Part shown: positions 29,556-38,383 of the stretch, one piece after another | How positions within the stretch are numbered: position 1 is the first letter of the stretch | Layout: each line of letters starts with the position of its first letter | DNA from: Bacteroidota bacterium | GTDB lineage: Bacteria > Bacteroidota > Bacteroidia > Chitinophagales > Chitinophagaceae | DNA length: 64,000 bases | Assembly: GCA_026391125.1 (NCBI GenBank) | Contig: JAPLEO010000145.1 | Span: 1 to 64,000 of the forward strand | Direction of reading: 5' to 3' | Translations under genes and position numbers: made by a program | The notes under the pieces: model-generated | The model's database searches: none | What the model was told of the DNA's origin: nothing | What the model saw: the letters and a program-made list of their open reading frames with translations, nothing else

Positions 29556-30956
29556 ATGCAGAAAGGCTTTCTTATTATATTGTTTCTTCTGACAATAAAA
29601 TTACTCGGTTTCGGGCAAGAAAAAATAGAACTTTCTGCAGCTGCCTATCATTTAATAAACAATGCTCGAACACTAGAATTTTTAAACTATCCTGAGGTAC
29701 AAAAGGATTTTTTAAAAACGCTTGATTCGGTTACTCAAGATTTATATAAAAGGCATTTGAGCTACCCGGAAAATTTCATGTTCAAAACTGAGCGTGAAGA
29801 TACCTATGTGTTAAATCCGGAATTACCGAGTATCCGCAAAAAAGACCTGAATCTGCAGGATAAATCAACCCTATATCTATCTTTTGATATTAGCGAACGA
29901 CCACTTGCAACGGATATGCTCCTTAAAGACTTGGATTCTAGTTTCTTGAATGAATTAGCGAAGAAAAAAAACGTTTGCATCTATCAACTTAGGGCTCAAC
30001 TGATCCGTTCAGACGAATCTGTTGTTATGAACAAACAGTTATTCGTTTTATTAGCGCGACCCGATAATTCTTATTTTATTGGATTTGAACATCCATTTTA
30101 TACAATCGGACCAGTTTTTTTAAACAAGGTCCTGAAGATCTGTTTGCCCATTTTAATGGATAGGGAAAATGGAACAGAGCTGATGCAATTAACTGCTTTG
30201 CCAGCTTTTTCACCCGATAATTTTATCCAACCTAAACTAAGTAATGCAATTAAATCCGTAACATCTATTAAGAAGAATTTTGTTCAATTCAATACAAAGA
30301 GTGGACTACAATCCTTACGATTTCAAGAGCCTTCTTATGAAATAATTTCTTTGAAAGGTAAAAACATCACGCCTTTACCTGTTGAAATTCAAACGGCGAT
30401 CCGTTATCAGAAAAGGGAGTATATTTTCTTAAGAGAAGAAGGGCGAGATGTATTTGCAAATAAGAATTATAAATTACAAACCATCGCAACTGTTATTAAT
30501 GATGCGTATGATATAGACCGTCTTCCATGGGTGAATATAAAAACAGGTCTTCCACTACAATTCCTTCCTGGAAATTATCAGTATTTGCTAAGAGATAACG
30601 ACACCATTGCTCGCTTTAACATTGAAGCCAGAGTAAGTGACACAACAAAAAAAGTGTATTATGATCAAATATTGAATACAACAGGTTCTATCATCAATTT
30701 AACAGCAAAAAATTATCAGCCAATTAGCCATGTTTATCACTATGTTTTAAAGGGGCTTTTATCAAATAAACCATTTAAAATATTGATCAGTGGCATCAAT
30801 GGAACTTCTTCTATCAAAGAAATATATTTCAACAAACAACTTGTGTGTATCACACAGGGCGTGCATTACCCAGAGATCATTTCTTTACTAGATTCTGATC
30901 TTGAACCTGAAATAATGAACCAATTATTTTTGATGGCCTATAGCAGTATATTTTAA
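29556..30956 (+). CDS. secreted hypothetical protein
   Basis: Signal peptide MQKGFLIILFLLTIKLLGFGQ; 466 aa; no family recognised. Confidence 0.6.
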   Translation: MQKGFLIILFLLTIKLLGFGQEKIELSAAAYHLINNARTLEFLNYPEVQKDFLKTLDSVTQDLYKRHLSYPENFMFKTEREDTYVLNPELPSIRKKDLNLQDKSTLYLSFDISERPLATDMLLKDLDSSFLNELAKKKNVCIYQLRAQLIRSDESVVMNKQLFVLLARPDNSYFIGFEHPFYTIGPVFLNKVLKICLPILMDRENGTELMQLTALPAFSPDNFIQPKLSNAIKSVTSIKKNFVQFNTKSGLQSLRFQEPSYEIISLKGKNITPLPVEIQTAIRYQKREYIFLREEGRDVFANKNYKLQTIATVINDAYDIDRLPWVNIKTGLPLQFLPGNYQYLLRDNDTIARFNIEARVSDTTKKVYYDQILNTTGSIINLTAKNYQPISHVYHYVLKGLLSNKPFKILISGINGTSSIKEIYFNKQLVCITQGVHYPEIISLLDSDLEPEIMNQLFLMAYSSIF

Positions 30957-30962
30957 GTGCAA

Positions 30963-30996
30963 ATAAATTCCGGATTCAAAATGATCCGGAATTTAT
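30963..30996. terminator. symmetrical hairpin between convergent genes (probable bidirectional terminator)
   Basis: ATAAATTCCGGAT-tcaaaatg-ATCCGGAATTTAT, perfect 13-bp stem. Confidence 0.6.
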
Positions 30997-31018
30997 ATAT
31001 AACATCAACAATTAATTT

Positions 31019-31378
31019 CTATTCTTCTACCACTGCAACCGTTTTATTGGTGCCTAACATTAATAGGTCGCTAGCTACTACTTCTGTGATATAATGTTTT
31101 ACCCCTTGCTTGTCGACATAATTCCGGTTCACCAACTTCCCTTCAATGGCTACTTCCTTTCCTTTGTCTAAGTATTTCTCAACAATTTCTGCCAGCTTAC
31201 CCCAGGCAACCACATGGTGCCATTGTGTTTCAGTTACTTTTTCTCCTTGTGCATTGTGGTAGCTTTCGTTGGTGGCTACCGAAAATTGGGCCAGTTTCTT
31301 ACCGGTCTCTGTTGTTTTTACGTCTGGTGCTTGCCCTAGATTACCTATGAGCTGCACTTTGTTTTTCATTGCGTACAT
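31019..31378 (-). CDS. ssb: single-stranded DNA-binding protein (short form)
   Basis: NKVQLIGNLGQAPDVKTTETGKKLAQFSVATNESY...WHHVVAWGKLAEIVEKYLDKGKEVAIEGKL. Confidence 0.92.
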   Translation of the reverse strand: MYAMKNKVQLIGNLGQAPDVKTTETGKKLAQFSVATNESYHNAQGEKVTETQWHHVVAWGKLAEIVEKYLDKGKEVAIEGKLVNRNYVDKQGVKHYITEVVASDLLMLGTNKTVAVVEE

Positions 31379-31488
31379 GATCGCTCGTTTTATTTGTATA
31401 ATAATGACTGGTCAACCCAGTATTTACAGAACAAATATGTTTTGCTCCATCTGTATTTATCGGTTAATAAATATTTACATCCGAGTAT

Positions 31489-31506
31489 AAACGTTTACAA
31501 ACGTTT
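31489..31506. promoter_or_regulatory. candidate tandem operator
   Basis: AAACGTTT-AC-AAACGTTT: two palindromic octamers with 10-bp spacing in divergent ssb/M20 intergenic region. Confidence 0.35.
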
Positions 31507-31597
31507 AAAGCAAAAATTAAAATGACCTAAACCGGTCAATTTTCTAGTATTGAATCTGTATATTTAACCATACCATTTTATATCATAAATAATTAGC

Positions 31598-33031
31598 ATG
31601 AGAAAAATTCTGTTCTTAGGTAGCATCCTTTTTGCAATCTGTAGTTTGGCACAAAACACTTCAGTTTCTCCCAATAAATCGAGTGTTTTAAAATCGGTAG
31701 AAAAGCACCAAGATGAGCTCACAAAAATTAGTGATCAGATCTGGGGCTTTGCAGAAATTGCGATGCGTGAACATAAGTCTGCAAAATTATTAGCAGATTA
31801 TGCAGAAGCACAAGGATTTAAAGTTACTCGTGGCGTAGCCGGAATTCCAACAGCATTCATAGCAGAGTTTGGTTCTGGAAAACCCATCATAGGAATTCTT
31901 GGTGAATTTGATGCACTTCCTGGATTATCTCAAAAAGCACAACCCAATAAAGAGGCTTTACTTGCTGGAGCACCCGGACATGGATGCGGACATAATATGT
32001 TTGGCACGGCAAGCTTAGGTGCTGCTGTTTCTATTAAAGAATTAATTGCTGCTGGAAAATTGAAAGGCACGATTCGATTTTATGGAACACCTGCAGAAGA
32101 AGACCTTGCCGGAAAAGTATGGATGGCTAAAGAAGGATTATTTAATGATCTTGATGTTTGTCTCGACTGGCATCCCGACTATGAGAATAAAGCCAATATG
32201 CAAAGCTCTCAAGCAATTACTGACTTTACCATTTCTTTCAAAGGAAAATCTGCACACGCAGCTGCAGACCCTTGGAATGGAAGAAGTGCTTTAGACGCAG
32301 CTGAATTATTTGCTCAGGGAATCAATTATATGCGTGAGCACGTAAAACCAAGTGTTCGGATGCACTACGTATTTACAAAAGCTGGGAAAGTTCCAAATGT
32401 AATTCCAGATGAAGCCGCTGTTTGGTTGTGGATCAGAGATAGCAAACGTAGTGGCGTGGTAGAAGTTGCTGAAAGGATGAAAGACATCGCAAAAGGTGCC
32501 GCACTGATGGCCGGTGTTACATCGGAAGTGCGATTGAACAATGGCTTATATGAACTATTGGTCAATGAAACCGGAGCTAAAACACTTCAGAACAATATGA
32601 ATTTGGTTGGACCAGTTACCTACACCAAAGATGAATTGGATTTTGCCGATAAGATCATGAAAGAATATGGCTTAGAATCGAAGGGGATCAATGGTGTTAT
32701 TAAGCCGCTTGAAAAAACAAACGAAACTGCACCAGGTGGTTCAACCGATGTAGGTGATGTGAGTTATATAGTTCCTGAAATTACTTTATTAGCTACTACT
32801 GCTCCCTTTGAAGCTCCTTGGCATTCATGGGTAGTTGTGGCTTGTGGAGGAATGAGTATTGGTCATAAAGGGCTATTATTCGCTTCAAAATCTTTGGGCA
32901 CCACCATGGTTGACCTTTTTGAAAATGAGCAACTGAGAAAAGATATCAAAGCAGAATTCTTACAACGAAAAGGAAAAGAGGTTTGGAAAGCGATGTTACC
33001 AGACGGACCACCTCCTGTTCCAAAGGATTAA
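31598..33031 (+). CDS. M20 family amidohydrolase/peptidase, secreted
   Basis: Signal peptide; GILGEFDALPGLSQ, GHGCGHNMFGTASLGAA, CLDWHPD, FKGKSAHAAADPWNGRSALDA. Confidence 0.9.
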   Translation: MRKILFLGSILFAICSLAQNTSVSPNKSSVLKSVEKHQDELTKISDQIWGFAEIAMREHKSAKLLADYAEAQGFKVTRGVAGIPTAFIAEFGSGKPIIGILGEFDALPGLSQKAQPNKEALLAGAPGHGCGHNMFGTASLGAAVSIKELIAAGKLKGTIRFYGTPAEEDLAGKVWMAKEGLFNDLDVCLDWHPDYENKANMQSSQAITDFTISFKGKSAHAAADPWNGRSALDAAELFAQGINYMREHVKPSVRMHYVFTKAGKVPNVIPDEAAVWLWIRDSKRSGVVEVAERMKDIAKGAALMAGVTSEVRLNNGLYELLVNETGAKTLQNNMNLVGPVTYTKDELDFADKIMKEYGLESKGINGVIKPLEKTNETAPGGSTDVGDVSYIVPEITLLATTAPFEAPWHSWVVVACGGMSIGHKGLLFASKSLGTTMVDLFENEQLRKDIKAEFLQRKGKEVWKAMLPDGPPPVPKD

Positions 33032-33071
33032 TCAATACTATTTTTTCAGAGTTCATTTTAAATAGAAAGAT

Positions 33072-34100
33072 TTGCAACAGTTAAAAGCACCAAATTGGAA
33101 AATCGCACTAGGCTTACCTGCTTTGGTGGTCTTATGCTGCATTGCAATTTCTTTATCACCCATTTATCAATTACAAAAAGATCGATTATCGATCGCCATA
33201 CTTTTAGATTTAATCATCTCCGCTCCGCTACTCTATTATATCAGTATTTACAAAACAACCGTCTCAAGAAAAACCGTGATCAGAGTTTTTATGATTGGTC
33301 TATTTATTGGTGGACTGATCATCGGAAAAGATAGTTCATCACTGCTTTCAACCATCAAACACTGGATTGCTCCTATAGTAGAGTTATGGGTTATTTATAG
33401 CATTATCATCGCTTATAATAAAGCAAAAAATAAGGCGCTGCTTACGGTTAATACAAATATTGACTTCCTTCCTTTTTGCAGAGAAATTTTATACAATATC
33501 ACTGGAAATAAAAAAGTTGGAAACTTAATTGCTTCTGAAGTTGCTGTACTATTCTATGCTTTTTCATTTAAGAAAGTACAAGCTGTTGATAACAAGACGC
33601 GATTTAGTTATCACAAAAACAATGGAATCCTTTTAATTCTAGGAACGGTCCTGTCTCTTTTTCTTATTGAAACTTCAGGCATGCATTTCGTTTTTTTAAT
33701 ATGGAGTAAAACTGCTGCCTGGATTCTTACACTATTAAGTGCCTATACCTGTCTGCAACTCTTCGCCCATATGCGTTCTGTAAAAGCTAGACCCATACAT
33801 TTAGGTGAGCATAATTTAGAATTACACAACGGACTTGTTGGAGACGCCATTATTCCATATGGCCTGATTGAGGGAATTGAATTAACTAAAAAAGAACCGC
33901 AAGAAGGTAATATTCAAAAACTAGTTTTATTGAAAGGGATTGAAGGATTTAATTGTGTAATTCGTTTGTCGGAAACTATTACTATCACACGCATGTTTGG
34001 GATCGAAAAAACATGTGATACAATTCTTTTTAATTGCGATCAACCCAAATTATTTGAAGAAGCTATAAAAAAAATGCGGACCAGTAATAGTCCGCATTAA
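33072..34100 (+). CDS. polytopic membrane protein of unknown function (start uncertain, TTG)
   Basis: Multiple hydrophobic segments; soluble C-terminal region; long ORF. Confidence 0.6.
   Translation: MQQLKAPNWKIALGLPALVVLCCIAISLSPIYQLQKDRLSIAILLDLIISAPLLYYISIYKTTVSRKTVIRVFMIGLFIGGLIIGKDSSSLLSTIKHWIAPIVELWVIYSIIIAYNKAKNKALLTVNTNIDFLPFCREILYNITGNKKVGNLIASEVAVLFYAFSFKKVQAVDNKTRFSYHKNNGILLILGTVLSLFLIETSGMHFVFLIWSKTAAWILTLLSAYTCLQLFAHMRSVKARPIHLGEHNLELHNGLVGDAIIPYGLIEGIELTKKEPQEGNIQKLVLLKGIEGFNCVIRLSETITITRMFGIEKTCDTILFNCDQPKLFEEAIKKMRTSNSPH
34074..34097. terminator. short symmetrical hairpin at convergent junction
   Basis: A-run, ATGCGGAC-cagtaata-GTCCGCAT; overlaps the 3' end of the upstream CDS. 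Confidence 0.5.
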
Positions 34101-34117
34101 TTCCATTTTCCTTCCAT

Positions 34118-36043
34118 TTACAATCCAATACTCACACCAGCCATCATATTGAATCGTTTACTGGTATAACCTACGATGTCAAAATATTGTTGGTTTGTAA
34201 TATTTCTAAGATCAAGAAATGCTTTGCAGTGTTTTGAAAATTGGTAGCCTGTATAAAAATCAATTGTATAATATGCTGGCATTTTAGCTGGACCCGCATC
34301 ATAAGTTCCTTTTATCCTAGTACCAACTACCCTTACAGAAGGCATCAATTCTAATCCTTTGATTGGAGCGAAATTTAAAACTGAATTGAAAGTAAAGTTG
34401 GGTCTTCTATAAAGGTTCTTTGTTTTTACGCCTGCATTTTCTCCCTCACCATTTACATAGGTAGCATTATTGATCCAATATGCGTTCTTGGCAAGTTGAA
34501 GTGTGGTTTCTAACTCAAACCCATAATCGTGTTGCAAATCGCGATTGATATATTTACTTTCATAAGTATTGGGATCTGTATAAAAAACAATCAGATCTCT
34601 AATATCTCTTTTGAATCCTGCAAGTCTAATATTTGATCCTCTGTCTTTTGAAAACACTTGTACACCCAATTCATAGTTCACACTTTTTTCTGGAGTCAGA
34701 TTTTTATTCCCGTACTCACTGTATAATTGATACAAGGAAGGAATCTTAAATGCAGAAGATATATTCACAAAAACTTTAGCACTTTCATTGACATGGAAAG
34801 AAGGATTAAAGGTATAAGTAGCATTGCTTCCATAGATACTATGATTATTGTACCTAAAGCCAGCTTCAACATCAAATCCATTGATACCAGTAAGCAATAG
34901 AGAATGATACATAGCGAAGTTCGTAACTTTTGCACTATCACCTAAAGCGGTTTTATACGGACCGTAGCTACTAATACTCAGATAATTTTGATCTGTTTGT
35001 TGAAACATTCTTTGGATGCCAGAAATCAATACCAGCTTTTTAGCTAATTTAAAATTTCCAAACAATTCAGTCACTGCTGTATTGCCATGATATACTCCCT
35101 TTGAGTATTTTGAAAATCCACCAACTGAAGCGCTATCGTCTGTATAAATTCTAGACGCAGTGAAAAAACTTTGTGATAGATGAAGCTGCATCAATTTATC
35201 TGAATAAGCTACTTCCATATTATTCACATCGTTCTTGTTCTCGAAAGTATTGTCTTTGTCGTCTTGAAACGCGCCAGCATCTGTACCACCGGTATATTTC
35301 GAGAAACTGTTCAAGGTTTTGATCGACCAATGATCATCAAACTGATATCTCAGATTTGCCTGAAAATTATTTTGCTTAAAATTATCATTGTCGAAATTCT
35401 TGTTCCCTGTGCTATCGTATGCAGTTGAAAACCCTTTGCTATTGGTAAAATCATAGTCAAGGTTATAACTGAATTTATTGAGGCGTCCATTCAATCCCAC
35501 ATTCCCTCTGACTGTTTGATAAGAACCATAACTCAACAATGCAGTACTATTGATACCAGATTTATTTTCTTTTTTGGTAATGATATTGATAACACCTGCA
35601 ACAGCGTCGCTTCCCCACAAGGTACTTTGTGCGCCTTTTAAAATTTCTACTCGTTCAACTTGTCCGAGTGCAATCATATTCAGATCAAAAGTGTTACTAA
35701 TATTCGAGGGGTCGCCAACGGGAATACCATCAATCAAGATCAATGTATTACCCGCACTAGCGCCTCTAAAATAAATGTCGGGATTGGTACCAAGATTATT
35801 GGTGGCGCCATTGATGAAAATTCCTGACTGATAATTGATGATCTCAGAAAGCGTCTTACCTGCATTGCGTTGTAAAGTTTCCTGATTAATTACTGTAACC
35901 ATTTTACCAGTACTACTCTGCTTTTGAGGCATCCTGTTTGCGGTTACAATTACTTCGTCCAACTGTTTTACTTTGGAACTGTCTTGTGCATAAAGCTGGC
36001 TGCTGATGATGATAGCAGCCATAACTAAAACTTTTCTTTTCAT
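34118..36043 (-). CDS. TonB-dependent receptor, BtuB-like (probable cobalamin uptake)
   Basis: Plug: VKQLDEVIVTANRMPQKQSSTGKMVTVINQETLQ...DPDIYFRGASAGNTLILIDGIPVGDPSN; preceded by cobalamin riboswitch. Confidence 0.88.
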   Translation of the reverse strand: MKRKVLVMAAIIISSQLYAQDSSKVKQLDEVIVTANRMPQKQSSTGKMVTVINQETLQRNAGKTLSEIINYQSGIFINGATNNLGTNPDIYFRGASAGNTLILIDGIPVGDPSNISNTFDLNMIALGQVERVEILKGAQSTLWGSDAVAGVINIITKKENKSGINSTALLSYGSYQTVRGNVGLNGRLNKFSYNLDYDFTNSKGFSTAYDSTGNKNFDNDNFKQNNFQANLRYQFDDHWSIKTLNSFSKYTGGTDAGAFQDDKDNTFENKNDVNNMEVAYSDKLMQLHLSQSFFTASRIYTDDSASVGGFSKYSKGVYHGNTAVTELFGNFKLAKKLVLISGIQRMFQQTDQNYLSISSYGPYKTALGDSAKVTNFAMYHSLLLTGINGFDVEAGFRYNNHSIYGSNATYTFNPSFHVNESAKVFVNISSAFKIPSLYQLYSEYGNKNLTPEKSVNYELGVQVFSKDRGSNIRLAGFKRDIRDLIVFYTDPNTYESKYINRDLQHDYGFELETTLQLAKNAYWINNATYVNGEGENAGVKTKNLYRRPNFTFNSVLNFAPIKGLELMPSVRVVGTRIKGTYDAGPAKMPAYYTIDFYTGYQFSKHCKAFLDLRNITNQQYFDIVGYTSKRFNMMAGVSIGL

Positions 36044-36154
36044 TTTTAAGAAAATTTTGTTGTGACTACTTTCAGGAAATAAAAAAAGATAGAAATATAA
36101 TTGCCTTACGACGCTTACACCTCATGCCTTTCACCCGAAAGCTGAAAAATTGTG

Positions 36155-36340
36155 ATGGCGGCGGCAGGTCTTCTGACTTACTCCATTATTCAAGGCCTTC
36201 CCGCCCCGATTCATCGGAGCAGTGGCACGAAGATTGAATAATATAAAGGAGCTTACAGCTACGGGGATAGTACCGGAATTACACCGGTTTCCCTATTAAT
36301 CTTTTTACTTTTTTAAAAGTATCAGAACCGAAACCGGGGC
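36155..36340 (-). ncRNA. cobalamin riboswitch
   Basis: Minus strand GGGAAACCGGTGTAATTCCGGTACTATCCCCGTAGCTGTAAGC...GTGCCACTGCTCC...GGGCGGGAAGGCC...AGTAAGTCAGAAGACCTGCC: B12 box and conserved core recognised. Confidence 0.93.
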
Positions 36341-36465
36341 AAATGTAATGTTATTAGATATAGTTTTCAAAATGATTTTTTAATCAATTGCACTTATCTT
36401 AGTTTTAAGGAACCAGTTATTTTTTTTCAAAATAAAAATCAGTTACACCTGAATAATCATATTAC

Positions 36466-37233
36466 ATGCGTATCATTTCCTATAACGTGAATGGCATACG
36501 TGCCGCAATTAAAAAGGGTTTTACTGATTGGCTAAAAACTGATCCCGCAGATATTATTTGTTTGCAAGAAACCAAAGCTCATAAAGACAATGTAGATTTT
36601 AAATCTATTGAAGACTTAGGGTATCAGACCTATTGGTTCTCAGCACAAAAAAAAGGATACAGTGGTGTAGCCATTTTTACCAAAATAAAACCTGATCAAG
36701 TATTTTACGGAAATCAAATTGATCATAGCGATTTTGAAGGAAGGGTGATACGAGCAGATTTTGGAAAGATCACATTGATCAATGCTTATTTCCCTTCAGG
36801 TACTAGTGGTGATGTACGGCAGACTTATAAATATAAATGGCTCGATGAATTTTATGTTTATTTAGAGGATCTGCGCAAAACAAGATCTGAAATAATCATT
36901 CTCGGAGATTATAATATTGCACACACTGCAATTGATATCCATGATCCTAAGGGAAATAAAAACTCATCGGGTTTCTTACCAGAAGAACGTGCTTGGATGG
37001 ATCATTTTTTACAAAACGGCTGGGTAGATAGTTATCGAACAATGCATCCAGAAAAAACCGGAGGTTATACCTGGTGGAGCCAACGCTTTCCAAGTGTGCG
37101 TTTGGAGAATAAAGGATGGAGAATTGATTATATCTGCATTACAGACAAATTGGCGCCAAAATTAAAATCGGCCACCATTTTTCCAGATATCAAGCATAGT
37201 GATCATTGTCCGATCTATATGGAGCTTAAATAA
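36466..37233 (+). CDS. xth: exodeoxyribonuclease III
   Basis: MRIISYNVNGIRAAIKKGFTDWL...IICLQETKA...GDYNIAHTAIDIHDPK...DHCPIYMEL. Confidence 0.93.
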   Translation: MRIISYNVNGIRAAIKKGFTDWLKTDPADIICLQETKAHKDNVDFKSIEDLGYQTYWFSAQKKGYSGVAIFTKIKPDQVFYGNQIDHSDFEGRVIRADFGKITLINAYFPSGTSGDVRQTYKYKWLDEFYVYLEDLRKTRSEIIILGDYNIAHTAIDIHDPKGNKNSSGFLPEERAWMDHFLQNGWVDSYRTMHPEKTGGYTWWSQRFPSVRLENKGWRIDYICITDKLAPKLKSATIFPDIKHSDHCPIYMELK

Positions 37234-37257
37234 TCTGTATCATTTCAATAAAATCAA

Positions 37258-37563
37258 ATGTATATATACAATGTAACTACCAAAGTTGATCCCTCTATTC
37301 ATGAAATATGGGTAGACTGGATGAAAACGACGCATATCCCAGCAATAATGAGCACAGGATGCTTCTCTGAATTTCAATTTGCAAGGTTACTAGAACTCGA
37401 TGACAGTGATGGACCAACTTATACCACACAATATAAAGCAGACTCGAAAGCTGATTATAACAGGTATCTCGAAATTCATGCTAATAAATTGCGAAACGAT
37501 GTTCTTGCAACCTGGGGTAATAAAGTGATCGGATTTCGTTCTTTAATGCAAGTTGTGCATTGA
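37258..37563 (+). CDS. DUF4286 family protein
   Basis: MYIYNVTTKVDPSIHEIWVDWMKTTHIPAIMSTGCF...YNRYLEIHANKLR. Confidence 0.8.
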   Translation: MYIYNVTTKVDPSIHEIWVDWMKTTHIPAIMSTGCFSEFQFARLLELDDSDGPTYTTQYKADSKADYNRYLEIHANKLRNDVLATWGNKVIGFRSLMQVVH

Positions 37564-37617
37564 GTGTGGAAACTTTTGTTTTTCCATTTTGGTAATCACA
37601 AAACTTTACTATATTCC

Positions 37618-37762
37618 CCTGAAACACGCATTGGCAAAGCGTTTCAGGAGAATTTTAATGAAACCCTTTACAGCAAAGGGTTTCAGAAGGTTTAGTAGTA
37701 CTAATTAATGTTCGCACACCCTTCTTTTTTTCTTCTGAAACCCTTTATTGGTGGGGTTTTAG
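37618..37762. repeat. three clustered hairpins sharing a TGAAAC(CC) stem motif
   Basis: Hairpins at 37618..37648, 37659..37685, 37735..37762; plus long-range 15-bp perfect pairing 37675..37689 with 37732..37746. Confidence 0.7.
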
Positions 37763-37787
37763 GGCTAAAATGGTGCATAAAATAAAT

Positions 37788-37817
37788 TTTGTTAGTAATG
37801 AAAAGAAAATAAATTTG
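37788..37817 (+). promoter_or_regulatory. Bacteroidota-type promoter for HU gene
   Basis: TTTG -N18- TAAATTTG, matching the -33 TTTG / -7 TAnnTTTG consensus, 32 nt before the HU start. Confidence 0.55.
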
Positions 37818-37849
37818 TCTAGTTTAAAAATCAAATTAAAATAACATCT

Positions 37850-38119
37850 ATGAACAAAGCTGAATTGATTGCTCAGATTGCTGAAGACGCTAGCATTACA
37901 AAAACACAAGCTAACGCTGCTTTAGATTCTTTTGTTGACACTGTAACTAAAACTTTAAAGAAAGGAGATAAAGTTACTTTGGTAGGTTTTGGTACTTTCT
38001 CTGTTTCTAAACGTGCAGCTCGTACTGGCCGCAACCCTCAAACAGGTGCTACCATCAAAATCAAAGCTAAAAAAGTTGCTCGCTTCAAAGCTGGTAAAGA
38101 ATTGGCTTCAAAAGTTTAA
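37850..38119 (+). CDS. HU family DNA-binding protein
   Basis: [71 protein letters not shown]. Confidence 0.96.
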   Translation: MNKAELIAQIAEDASITKTQANAALDSFVDTVTKTLKKGDKVTLVGFGTFSVSKRAARTGRNPQTGATIKIKAKKVARFKAGKELASKV

Positions 38120-38137
38120 TTACTTAAGGCTAAATAG

Positions 38138-38165
38138 AAAAACCCTCGCATATGCGGGGGTTTTT
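38138..38165 (+). terminator. rho-independent terminator after HU
   Basis: AAAAACCCTCGCATATGCGGGGGTTTTT. Confidence 0.85.
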
Positions 38166-38209
38166 CTATTTTTGCAGCTCATCAATTATTTCACTCAAAA
38201 AAAATTATC

Positions 38210-38326
38210 ATGGGAAGAGGCGATAAAAAAACCGCAAAAGGCAAAAGATTCAAAGGTTCTTTTGGTAAAGTTAGACCAGCAAATGGCGTAAAATCTAAGA
38301 AGCTCACTGTTAAGCAGTCATCATAA
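38210..38326 (+). CDS. 30S ribosomal protein bTHX (THX family), 38 aa
   Basis: ATG..TAA translates to MGRGDKKTAKGKRFKGSFGKVRPANGVKSKKLTVKQSS; resembles Bacteroidota THX (M-G-x-G-D-K-K-T); absent from ORF track because of length. Confidence 0.85.
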   Translation: MGRGDKKTAKGKRFKGSFGKVRPANGVKSKKLTVKQSS

Positions 38327-38343
38327 ACTTATTGATTTCTTAT

Positions 38344-38383
38344 AAAAAAAGGCCGCCCCAAGTATAAGGGATGGCCTTTTTTT
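38344..38383. terminator. bidirectional terminator hairpin
   Basis: AAAAAAAGGCC ... GGCCTTTTTTT, 11-bp stem between convergent bTHX and aminotransferase genes. Confidence 0.8.

Noticed and set aside
37618-37762. Possible CRISPR array from repeated TGAAACCC motifs
   Set aside because: Units are few, of unequal length and spacing, and form inverted hairpins rather than regular direct repeats; no cas genes nearby.
37989-38291. 100-aa ORF overlapping HU and the bTHX region
   Set aside because: Out of frame with two recognisable genes and spans the HU terminator.
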